Shown here: piece by piece, positions 6,710 through 12,739 of the stretch | Layout: each line of letters opens with the position of its first letter | Position numbering within the stretch: position 1 is the first letter of the stretch | DNA from: Chamaesiphon sp. | GTDB taxonomy: Bacteria; Cyanobacteriota; Cyanobacteriia; Cyanobacteriales; Chamaesiphonaceae | Direction of reading: 5' to 3' | DNA: 15,042 nt | Assembly: GCA_026785875.1 (NCBI GenBank) | Contig: JAJAZF010000420.1 | Span: 1 to 15,042 of the forward strand | Notes under the pieces: generated by a model | Seen by the model: only the letters and a program-made list of their open reading frames with translations | What the model was told of the DNA's origin: nothing | Database searches by the model: none | Translations under genes and position numbers: made by a program

Positions 6710-7159
6710 TTATTCAGCCAACCAAGGTGCTAAGGTAGGTGTCCAATTAACTAATTCTTCCTCCTTAAACCATAACGCAATCTCGCTGTGAGCGGTTTCA
6801 ACTGCGTCAGAACCATGAATGAGATTCCGACCGATGTTGATACCTAGATCGCCACGAATGGTACCTGGAGGGGACACTAGTGGGTTAGTTGTACCGATCG
6901 CGAGTCGGGATGCAGCTACCACGCCATCGCCTTGCCACACCATTGCTACTACTGGCCCAGAAGTCATAAAATCAACTAAACCACCAAAGAAAGGTCTTTC
7001 TTTGTGGACTGCATAATGTTGTTCGGCTAGTTCGCGGCTGGGGTGTAATAGTTTTAAGGCGACGAGGGTAAAGCCTTTAGTTTCTAAACGACGAATGATT
7101 TCGCCAACTAAGCCACGTTGAACGCCGTCGGGTTTGATTGCGAGAAATGTCCGTTCCAC
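6710..7159 (-). CDS. ndk: Nucleoside diphosphate kinase
   Basis: This 149-residue enzyme transfers the gamma-phosphate between nucleoside tri- and diphosphates through a phospho-histidine intermediate, balancing cytosolic NTP and dNTP pools. The family pattern is complete: VERTFLAIKPDGVQRGLVGEI at the N-terminus, HYAVHKERPFF, and the active-site NIGRNLIHGSD, whose His is the catalytic one. The frame can be read from 7192, which would add 11 residues. I place the start at GTG 7159 because CAGGAG lies 6 nt upstream on this strand (7171-7166) and the result has exactly the standard family length. The gene is monocistronic, with a probable -10 TATAAT at 7204-7199. Nothing about the protein is unusual. 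Confidence 0.95.
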   Translation of the reverse strand: MERTFLAIKPDGVQRGLVGEIIRRLETKGFTLVALKLLHPSRELAEQHYAVHKERPFFGGLVDFMTSGPVVAMVWQGDGVVAASRLAIGTTNPLVSPPGTIRGDLGINIGRNLIHGSDAVETAHSEIALWFKEEELVNWTPTLAPWLAE

Positions 7160-7165
7160 CGTGAA

Positions 7166-7171
7166 CTCCTG
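7166..7171 (-). promoter_or_regulatory. Shine-Dalgarno site fixing the ndk start
   Basis: CAGGAG on the minus strand is followed by 6 nt and GTG 7159. It is one of the strongest ribosome sites in the window, and it decides between the GTG start and a longer reading from 7192. Confidence 0.7.
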
Positions 7172-7198
7172 AAATATAGATAGACTTGCCAATCGCCT

Positions 7199-7204
7199 AT
7201 TATA
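7199..7204 (-). promoter_or_regulatory. Likely -10 element of ndk
   Basis: A perfect TATAAT on the minus strand lies 40 bp before the ndk GTG start. The -35 region at the usual distance (ACCTAA) is poor, so the assignment rests on the -10 and its position. Confidence 0.4.
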
Positions 7205-7486
7205 GTTCTATTCGTGTTCCTTTAGGTGATGGAATCTAAGCTTTAGATGTTCGGATAAATATGCTTAGATCCCGATTCTATTCCCTTTACACTCGATCCC
7301 GATCGAACATGATTAACTATGGTGTATGTATTAGTTCCTTTGTCAAGCATGTACCATCTGACCCAGCGATCGTGTTAGTCTCTTCAGGTTGATTTATGCT
7401 CGCATTATTATTTAGCCCGTCTCAAGGTATTCTAACTCTGAGGGGATCGGGAATAGTATCAGTAGAATAACGCGATCGATAATTAA
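7205..7486. other. Intergenic region without a gene
   Basis: About 280 bp lie between the ndk promoter and the end of the next gene. It holds no open frame with recognisable content, no repeat shared with other parts of the window, and no clear terminator. It is CGATCG-rich like its surroundings. Confidence 0.5.
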
Positions 7487-8203
7487 TTATTTTTTTGATC
7501 CTTCGATCGATAGTCGATTATTTTCTACCTCGATCCGATTGACTGAGAAATTTTGTTGCTGAATTTGGAGATCGATCGTCTGTTGAATTTTTGCTGGGGA
7601 TACTCCCAGATTTTCAGCAAGTTGAGCGATCGTAAAGTTCATATTCCCGATCTTGATTTGAGTGTCTGGAGCGAATTTAACTCGATCTCCCTCAATCGTT
7701 GGTTTGCCGACAATTCCAACATAGACATTCTGACCTTTCAAAAATGTTAATTTGTTAGTTAGCTTACTTAATGCAGCCGTTTGACTTCCTGGTTTGCCGT
7801 TGCGGGCTAGTTGGTCTAAATTAACCATCGCACCTGTATAGATTTTTCCATCTCTAATATTAGTTTTGATACCTGCGATCCCAACTGGAACTTGCTTGGT
7901 TGATTGGGATGTCGCAAGTTTAGCTACTACTAAATTATTAATGTCCTTATTGCTAAGTTTAACACTCACTTTTTGTCCCGATTGAGCACGATCGATCGGT
8001 GCTGTGATTTTTTGTTTACTGACAGCCGCTCTTTCAGTAATTTGACTTTGCTGCAATGGTAGAGATTGACTATCAATTTTATCCTCGACACTGGCTTTAG
8101 TGTACTCATCGGGTACTTTAATTGCTTCTTGCCATACATAATAAGCCCCACCAATAGCACCGATCGAAATCACACCGAGTAACTTAATTAGAAATTTCTG
8201 CAT
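7487..8203 (-). CDS. Membrane-anchored protein of unknown function
   Basis: This is a 238-residue protein. Residues about 4-25 (FLIKLLGVISIGAIGGAYYV) form one membrane anchor or uncleaved signal. A polar, Gln/Ser-rich linker follows to about residue 75. The folded C-terminal domain has repeating beta-strand patterns (VSVKLSNKDINNLVVAKL, IKTNIRDGKIYTGAMVNL, NVYVGIVGKPTIEGDRVKF, NFSVNRIEVENNRLSIEGS). The LSNKDINNLV start and the amphipathic strand pattern vaguely recall lipid-binding-type YpmS/LmeA-like extracytoplasmic domains, but I cannot confirm this by eye. The protein should be exported and held at the inner or thylakoid membrane. The start is ATG 8203, without a good ribosome site. It is divergent from the pentapeptide-repeat gene across 109 bp. 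Confidence 0.75.
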   Translation of the reverse strand: MQKFLIKLLGVISIGAIGGAYYVWQEAIKVPDEYTKASVEDKIDSQSLPLQQSQITERAAVSKQKITAPIDRAQSGQKVSVKLSNKDINNLVVAKLATSQSTKQVPVGIAGIKTNIRDGKIYTGAMVNLDQLARNGKPGSQTAALSKLTNKLTFLKGQNVYVGIVGKPTIEGDRVKFAPDTQIKIGNMNFTIAQLAENLGVSPAKIQQTIDLQIQQQNFSVNRIEVENNRLSIEGSKK

Positions 8204-8222
8204 CTTTTAAAAACTAATCCTT

Positions 8223-8251
8223 TTAACTCAAACAAAAAATGTTATTATAAT
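8223..8251 (+). promoter_or_regulatory. Putative promoter of the pentapeptide-repeat gene
   Basis: TTAACT (8223-8228, 4 of 6 matches to TTGACA), a 17-bp spacer and a perfect TATAAT (8246-8251) form a plausible sigma70-type promoter 62 bp ahead of the ATG. The overlapping ATTATA gives a -10 on the other strand as well. A 10-bp palindrome ACCATATGGT follows at 8252-8261, just where an operator could act. Confidence 0.45.
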
Positions 8252-8312
8252 ACCATATGGTCTCAAAGCTAGAGATATTCTGACTATTTGAATTAGGTAT
8301 TTTGCATAGAGT

Positions 8313-9434
8313 ATGACAATCTGGGGAAATCTGATAGCGATCGCCATTATGGTGTTCGGATTATGGCTCAACAATACCTGGATTGCCGCAGCCGGATGTG
8401 CGTTCGCACTAGTATTATCGCTCCCAATTATCTATCGAGGCGTTCGCCAAGAACTGCTGGATTCGTTGTCGCCAGCACAACGATTGCAATTAATCGCAAC
8501 GATTACCGTACTGATTGCCCTGGTTGGTTTACTCCAGATTCTGGAATTTTTTGATTATGTCAGCAGTTTTTCCGATCGGATTGATTGGAATGCTGTTGGG
8601 GCATCGGGCGAGTGGGGCGGGGCATTCGGTCAGATTTTGATTGCTATCCTAGCAGTATATATTGCTTGGCGACAGTATATTATCTCTCGCGATCTGACGA
8701 TCGAGCAAAACCGTCTCACTACCCAACAAAATATCCTCACTCAACAACAGACGATCGATGCTTATTTTCAAGGTATTTCCGATCTAGTCTTAGATGATGA
8801 TGGTTTCCTCGAAGATTGGCCGCAAGAACAAGCCTTTGCCGCAGGGCGAACCGCCGCATTACTCGGTAGTATCGACGCAGCAGGTAAAGCCAAAGTACTG
8901 CGATTCCTGTCCCAGTCTAAACTCCTAACGCCGCTCAGACGCGATCGCAGGCTCGGTCGGGCAATTTTGGATGGAGATGGTGGTTATGATGAAGATCGAC
9001 TGCATGGAGTCAGGGTGATCGATCTGGGGGTGATGTTGGCAGGTGCCGATGTTTCCCAAGCAGATTTACGCTGGACAGATATTAGTGATGCTAACTTGAT
9101 CCGTGCCAATTTAAGTGGCTGCGACTTAGTGAAAGCAAACTTCTCTCGCACCATCTTATATGAAGCTAAATTATACGGTGCTGATGTCAAAGGTACTCGC
9201 TTTTTTTATGGTGATGCCGAACTTGCCAGCCCCCGCAGTCGGAATGAAATCCCAAACTATACGACTGGTGAATTTACAGGTGCAGTGGTAGAAAATGCTG
9301 ATTTTACCAACGTTCAAGAAATGTCTCAAGAACAACGTACATACTGCTGTAGATGGTGCGGTGAAGCCTCTCGCCAGACTATTCCTGGCGGATGTGAAGG
9401 TATTCCTAGTAAGTTGCCACCTAAGCAAAAGTAG
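8313..9434 (+). CDS. Membrane-anchored pentapeptide-repeat protein with Cys-rich tail
   Basis: This 373-residue protein has four hydrophobic segments at about 4-20, 23-41, 60-80 and 103-120, so it is an integral membrane protein. A Gln-rich helical stretch at about 123-150 (RDLTIEQNRLTTQQNILTQQ) looks like a coiled coil. After a mixed domain come pentapeptide repeats from about 238 to 320 (ADVSQADLRWTDISDANLIRANLSGCDL in two runs), predicted to form a right-handed quadrilateral beta-helix in the cytoplasm. The tail has YCCRWCG followed by TIPGGCEGIP, four cysteines that could bind a metal. This architecture is frequent and uncharacterised in cyanobacteria, so no biochemical role is claimed. 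The start ATG 8313 has no strong ribosome site. Confidence 0.85.
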   Translation: MTIWGNLIAIAIMVFGLWLNNTWIAAAGCAFALVLSLPIIYRGVRQELLDSLSPAQRLQLIATITVLIALVGLLQILEFFDYVSSFSDRIDWNAVGASGEWGGAFGQILIAILAVYIAWRQYIISRDLTIEQNRLTTQQNILTQQQTIDAYFQGISDLVLDDDGFLEDWPQEQAFAAGRTAALLGSIDAAGKAKVLRFLSQSKLLTPLRRDRRLGRAILDGDGGYDEDRLHGVRVIDLGVMLAGADVSQADLRWTDISDANLIRANLSGCDLVKANFSRTILYEAKLYGADVKGTRFFYGDAELASPRSRNEIPNYTTGEFTGAVVENADFTNVQEMSQEQRTYCCRWCGEASRQTIPGGCEGIPSKLPPKQK

Positions 9435-9521
9435 TAGTTTAAATAGTTTTCAGGCGATCGCTAACCGAGTCATTCAAAGCTTAATTTATAGTACTTTTCG
9501 CTATTGTGAGGTAAGCTAAAA

Positions 9522-10259
9522 CTATTCCCATTCAGCGATCGATCGATCTTCCGATCTACGGATCTGCTGCTGAATATTTTGCCAATCGACGGATTCACTT
9601 ACTTCATTAATTAATAATTTCCCATCCTGCAAATAGAGTAATCGATCGCTAAATCGTGATGCTAATTCTAACTGATGATTGACAACGATCGTACCCATTT
9701 GTTGCGATCGGGCAATATTATTTAATGTATTCAATACTCGTTCGGCAGTGGTAAAATCTAAGTTAGCGGTCGGTTCATCTAGTAGTAGAACTTGAGGCTG
9801 CGTAATTACCCCTCTGGCGATCGAGACAATTTGTTTTTGTCCAGCAGATAGTTGTAATTCAGTGCGATCGAACCAAGCTGTGGGAATTTCAAACTGTTCG
9901 GTAATTGTGACTATTCGCTGTTTAATCTCTTCTATCCCGATCGATTGTAACTGCAACGGATAAGCCAAAGATTCCCGCACTTTCATACCTAATAGTTTTG
10001 GTTCTTGGCTCACCAACATTACTCGCTGTCGCAGAGCAATCGGGGAAATATTTTTGTAGTTATCTCCATTTAGCAATATCTGTCCGCTTGTTGGCTCACT
10101 GAGACGATTTAGCAACCGCAATAATGTACTTTTACCCGCACCTGTAATTCCAGTTAGAGCGATAGATTCACCCGTAGCTAGACTAAACGAGATATCTATC
10201 AGTAGTGGGCGAGTAAAATTGGGTGGGGTATAGTCGATCGATTCAAGTTGAAGTAGCAA
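9522..10259 (-). CDS. ABC transporter ATP-binding protein (YbbL/FetA-like)
   Basis: This is a 245-residue stand-alone nucleotide-binding domain. It has Walker A GITGAGKST at 37-45, Q-loop Gln85, an LSAGQ signature at 137-141 (a variant of LSGGQ), Walker B VLLLDEPTANLD at 157-168 and the H-loop His195. All ATPase residues are present, so it should be active. The short form with VMLVSQEPKLLG and VRESLAYP resembles the FetA/YbbL group, whose permease partner (FetB/YbbM) is linked to metal export or stress. No permease lies beside it: the upstream neighbour is dapF and the downstream one is convergent. The partner must be outside the window, and the substrate is unassigned. Confidence 0.85.
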   Translation of the reverse strand: MLLQLESIDYTPPNFTRPLLIDISFSLATGESIALTGITGAGKSTLLRLLNRLSEPTSGQILLNGDNYKNISPIALRQRVMLVSQEPKLLGMKVRESLAYPLQLQSIGIEEIKQRIVTITEQFEIPTAWFDRTELQLSAGQKQIVSIARGVITQPQVLLLDEPTANLDFTTAERVLNTLNNIARSQQMGTIVVNHQLELASRFSDRLLYLQDGKLLINEVSESVDWQNIQQQIRRSEDRSIAEWE

Positions 10260-10300
10260 TCTAATTGTTTGAAAGATGTTGGCGAGTAATTACTTAGGAC

Positions 10301-10345
10301 TGAGGATGAGGACATTAACCTCCGCTAAAAAAGTGGGATTCTCCC
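10301..10345. repeat. Terminal fragment of the 426-572 repeat
   Basis: This stretch repeats the right end of the palindromic element (bases 523-569) with a few substitutions and a 2-nt length difference: GGATGAGG, then TTAACCTCCGC, then AAAAAGTGGGAT and CTCCC. The other half is missing. It lies between dapF and the ABC ATPase gene. Confidence 0.75.
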
Positions 10346-10357
10346 CAATCTTTCTCC

Positions 10358-11203
10358 CTATTCTTGGGCTATTTGTCCTTTAAATACTAACTCAGCAGGG
10401 CCAGTCATGTAGACGCGATTATCTTCAAGCGACCATTCAATTTGGAGACAACCACCAGGTAATTCTACCGTACAACGGCGATCGGATTTGCCTGTCAGGA
10501 CTCCAGCTACCACCGTCGCACAGGCACCCGTCCCGCAGGCTAGCGTGATACCTGCACCACGTTCCCAGACACGCATTCTGAGATAATCAGGACGAATAAC
10601 TTGGACGAATTCAGTATTAGTCCGTTGCGGAAAAGCGGGATGATGTTCAAATTTTGGCCCGATAGTTTCCAGGGAAATTGCATTGGCATCTTCCACAAAA
10701 GTTATACAGTGTGGATTGCCCATACTGACACAGGTAACGAGCCAGGTGCCATCAACTTCGATCGATCGATCGATTACCTTATCGTCTGCTGTACTCAAGC
10801 TAGTCGGGATTTCAGTGGCGAGTAACCGTGGTTCTCCCATATCTACCTGTACATTGCCTTCTACTAATACTTGTGGCGTAATTATGCCAGCCAGGGTATG
10901 GATTTGATAAGTGACATCAAGATCTGTCTTCCCCTCCAACTCGGCAATAAATTTTGCCATGCAGCGAATCCCATTCCCGCACATTTCCGGCTCGGAGCCA
11001 TCGGAATTAAAAATCCGCATTGTATAGTCGGCTCCATTTTGGCTGGGTAGGACGAAAATCACTCCATCAGCACCAATGCCAAAATGTCGATCGCACCAAA
11101 TAATTGCCTCTTCTGGCTCAATTATCGGCAGATCGCTGTGACGGTTATCAATGAGAATGAAATCGTTGCCCAAGCCTTGATATTTGCTAAATGCGATCGT
11201 CAT
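10358..11203 (-). CDS. dapF: Diaminopimelate epimerase
   Basis: This enzyme converts LL- to meso-diaminopimelate, the last step before lysine and a peptidoglycan precursor, in the cytosol. Both halves of the pseudo-symmetric fold are visible. FSKYQGLGNDFILID lies at the N-terminus. Catalytic Cys pairs sit in EMCGNGIRCMAKF and TLACGTGACATVVAG. GNPHCITFV and ERGAGIT also belong to the family pattern. From ATG 11203 the product is 281 residues, the usual family length. The frame stays open to TTG 11290, adding 29 residues with no family counterpart, so I prefer the ATG. Neither start has a clear ribosome site. If the TTG were used, the gap to the upstream PCP-reductase-like gene would be only 9 bp; from the ATG it is 96 bp. 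Co-transcription is likely either way. Confidence 0.93.
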   Translation of the reverse strand: MTIAFSKYQGLGNDFILIDNRHSDLPIIEPEEAIIWCDRHFGIGADGVIFVLPSQNGADYTMRIFNSDGSEPEMCGNGIRCMAKFIAELEGKTDLDVTYQIHTLAGIITPQVLVEGNVQVDMGEPRLLATEIPTSLSTADDKVIDRSIEVDGTWLVTCVSMGNPHCITFVEDANAISLETIGPKFEHHPAFPQRTNTEFVQVIRPDYLRMRVWERGAGITLACGTGACATVVAGVLTGKSDRRCTVELPGGCLQIEWSLEDNRVYMTGPAELVFKGQIAQE

Positions 11204-11299
11204 AATAGATGCGGAAATGGGTTTAAAGAGTTCGTTTTTACTACTAGCTTTGGGAAAATTAGACGTAAATAAAAGTTGAATATCGCTCAAAACTAAATT

Positions 11300-11482
11300 T
11301 TAACCAAATTGTTGTTTGGCTCGATCGTAAACTTCGACACTAATTTCGTTTATGCCCTGTTCTTGGGCAAATTTTTCAATTTTCTTCCGAGCCGCAGGTC
11401 TTACAAAGAAGGGAATTTCCTTCAGTTTTGCCTCAGCTTCTGCTGTCCAAGAAATATTATTGCTCACAGCGATCGATTCCAA
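11300..11482 (-). CDS. Stand-alone PCP-reductase-like small domain protein
   Basis: This protein of up to 60 residues consists of one small helical domain: ISWTAEAEAKLKEIPFFVRPAARKKIEKFAQEQG, then INEISVEVYDRAKQQF. The pattern W-x-A-E-A-x-x-x-L-x-x-I-P-x-F-V-R is that of the PCP_red domain found at the C-terminus of the ChlB/BchB subunit of light-independent protochlorophyllide reductase. No ChlB catalytic domain is fused here. Small free-standing versions occur in cyanobacteria and are of unknown role. The start is unclear: TTG 11482 gives 60 residues, while GTG 11467 gives 55 and has GGAA 9 nt upstream. The gene lies just upstream of dapF on the same strand and may share its transcript. Confidence 0.85.
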   Translation of the reverse strand: MESIAVSNNISWTAEAEAKLKEIPFFVRPAARKKIEKFAQEQGINEISVEVYDRAKQQFG

Positions 11483-11584
11483 GTTTAAATTAGGGGACAG
11501 TTGGTATAAAGTAGTTATCTTGCTGCACTCTTCCTTAGTTAAATTAGTCTAAGGTTGAGAAGATATTAATACATTACCAGCCAT

Positions 11585-11875
11585 TTACAATGGCGGATGG
11601 CGACGACTATCCAAGTTTGGTAATGGTGCGCGATTAGATGATGGGGGTAAGTATAATTGCTTGGATTTGCGATCGGCTATAGTTTCAGCTTGCTGGATAC
11701 ACCACCAGCGATAACCGATTGCCATACCAGAAGTTAGTAAACCGAAGATCATTAATGTGCCGACTTCATTGACACCACCGACGACAGCATCAACGGCACC
11801 AACAATGATGAGAAAGCTTGATATTGGTTCTTTGCGGTATAGTCTTTTCAAGACGGTGGGGAATATCGCGTTCAT
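11585..11875 (-). CDS. Small conserved cyanobacterial membrane protein
   Basis: This 96-residue protein has two hydrophobic segments: about 19-36 (SSFLIIVGAVDAVVGGV) and 38-55 (EVGTLMIFGLLTSGMAIGY). They are preceded by a basic N-terminus (KRLYRKEPI) and followed by a cytoplasmic-looking tail with LPPSSNRAPLPNL. I recall similar two-helix proteins of about 90 residues with a YLPPSSxRxPLP tail in many cyanobacteria, all without known function. The ATG at 11875 is the natural start. It is on the same strand as the PCP-reductase-like gene, 102 bp upstream of it. Confidence 0.8.
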   Translation of the reverse strand: MNAIFPTVLKRLYRKEPISSFLIIVGAVDAVVGGVNEVGTLMIFGLLTSGMAIGYRWWCIQQAETIADRKSKQLYLPPSSNRAPLPNLDSRRHPPL

Positions 11876-12119
11876 TTGTGGGTGGTATGACTAGGATTCA
11901 AGATTATGCAGCGATGAGATGCCCTGGATCTACGATCCTATTCTACAATCTCAGTTCATGGAGTCGTTGGCGATACATCTTTGCATTAGATTAGCATTTT
12001 GCGTTACGCAACAAGAATCGCCGATGACTAAATTAGTCCATACACTGAGTTGATATCTCATTATGCCCATTTTTAAGGATTAAGGATCGCTAAAATCTCT
12101 TGAGGGTTCACTTTAGCTC
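11876..12119. other. Intergenic region without a recognised gene
   Basis: This 244-bp stretch lies between the small membrane protein and the HLIP gene. Only very short open frames occur, the longest starting with ATG being about 35 codons at 11888, with no recognisable content. No repeat or clear terminator was found. Confidence 0.5.
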
Positions 12120-12296
12120 TTAATTTATCCCAAATCCCATCCAGGCGAGAGGAGTTTTACTTGTAACATATTCAATTATCAATAATGATGCAAAGCCAAC
12201 CATTGCCGCTCTGCCATTAAATCGCTCTGCAAAGCGATTGAAACCAAATCTAGTGACAACCAATCTGGGCTGGACAGTGGGCTGTATGTTTACCAT
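12120..12296 (-). CDS. High-light-inducible protein (HLIP / small CAB-like protein)
   Basis: This is a 58-residue, one-helix protein. FGFNRFAERFNGRAAMVGF at 17-35 contains the chlorophyll-binding ExxNGRxAMxGF motif of the CAB/ELIP/HLIP family, with E24 and N27 as pigment ligands and R29 for the helix ion pair. The hydrophobic run continues through SLLIIEYV, and a typical tail AWMGFGIN ends the chain. The length matches cyanobacterial HliA-D proteins. HLIPs sit in the thylakoid membrane and bind chlorophyll and carotenoid, protecting photosystem II assembly and chlorophyll synthesis under light stress. Start ATG 12296 and stop TAA (12122-12120) are in one uninterrupted frame. No clear ribosome site is seen. 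An open frame on the opposite strand here (12238-12429) is a shadow. HliC or HliD assignment is not attempted. Confidence 0.88.
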   Translation of the reverse strand: MVNIQPTVQPRLVVTRFGFNRFAERFNGRAAMVGFASLLIIEYVTSKTPLAWMGFGIN

Positions 12297-12461
12297 GATT
12301 AAAAATATTACTTATGATTGGGCTATTCAATACCTATTTTACGGTTGTTTGACCCGATCCGCTAGCGGTATTTCACCAACCGATGATTGTGGTGTCGTTT
12401 GCAGCGGCTTTGCTAAATCGCTACTTTAACTATGGAAATTGTTAGGTCGATCGATCCAAGC

Positions 12462-12490
12462 TTGCTTAATCGATCGAGACTTGCTATGAT
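12462..12490 (+). promoter_or_regulatory. Promoter of tRNA-Pro
   Basis: TTGCTT (12462-12467), a 17-bp spacer and TATGAT (12485-12490), with TGC directly before the -10 (an extended -10), end 12 bp before the tRNA 5' end. Position and spacing are what is expected of a tRNA gene promoter. Confidence 0.6.
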
Positions 12491-12502
12491 TGCAATTGCC
12501 GT

Positions 12503-12576
12503 CGGGACGTAGCGCAGCTTGGTAGCGCACTACTTTGGGGTAGTAGGGGTCGGAGGTTCAAATCCTCTCGTTCCGA
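12503..12576 (+). tRNA. tRNA-Pro (anticodon GGG)
   Basis: A full cloverleaf can be drawn over 74 nt. The acceptor is CGGGACG with CGTTCCG (one G-U), and the D stem is GCGC/GCGC. The anticodon stem is CTACT/AGTAG around the loop TTGGGGT, which gives anticodon GGG for proline CCC and CCU codons. The T arm is GGAGG-TTCAAAT-CCTCT. A is the discriminator base. CCA is not encoded: TTTTT follows directly, so it must be added after transcription. Confidence 0.95.
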
Positions 12577-12590
12577 TTTTTAACAGCACT

Positions 12591-12644
12591 GTAATCTTCA
12601 GATTACGCAATTAAGCCACTTTCGATACAGCTCGAAGGTGGCTT
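12591..12644 (+). terminator. Two hairpins downstream of tRNA-Pro, likely terminator region
   Basis: GTAATC (12591-12596) pairs with GATTAC (12601-12606). Then AAGCCACTTTCGA (12613-12625) pairs with TCGAAGGTGGCTT (12632-12644) over 13 bp with one G-U and a 6-nt loop. The second hairpin is followed by TGTTAT and has an A-rich left foot, so it could stop transcription before cobB. Confidence 0.6.
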
Positions 12645-12739
12645 TGTTATCTAGGGAGTAGAGATAGCAATCTCGGAAATGTAACTCCCCAATTTTTAAA
12701 ACCTCATCCCTAAAACCTAAAATACCTAACCGCTAAATT

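Noticed and set aside
7160..7192. 11-residue N-terminal extension of ndk
   Set aside because: A strong Shine-Dalgarno site and the standard family length both favour GTG 7159.
10758..10775. Run of tandem ATCG units as a regulatory site
   Set aside because: It lies inside dapF and is translated as an ordinary segment. Runs of GATCGATC are frequent throughout this window.
11204..11290. 29-residue N-terminal extension of dapF from TTG 11290
   Set aside because: It has no family counterpart, and the ATG at 11203 gives the normal DapF length. Kept only as an alternative.
12060..12143. Protein-like stretch (DKLRAKVNPQEILAILNP) in another minus-strand frame just after the HLIP gene
   Set aside because: It looked like a frameshifted extension of the HLIP. 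However, the HLIP already ends in a typical tail, and this frame has a stop just upstream and no start codon. It is probably chance.
12238..12429. 63-codon plus-strand frame starting at TTG
   Set aside because: Its first part is antisense to the HLIP gene, the residues show no recognisable pattern, and the codon use is poor. It is a shadow.
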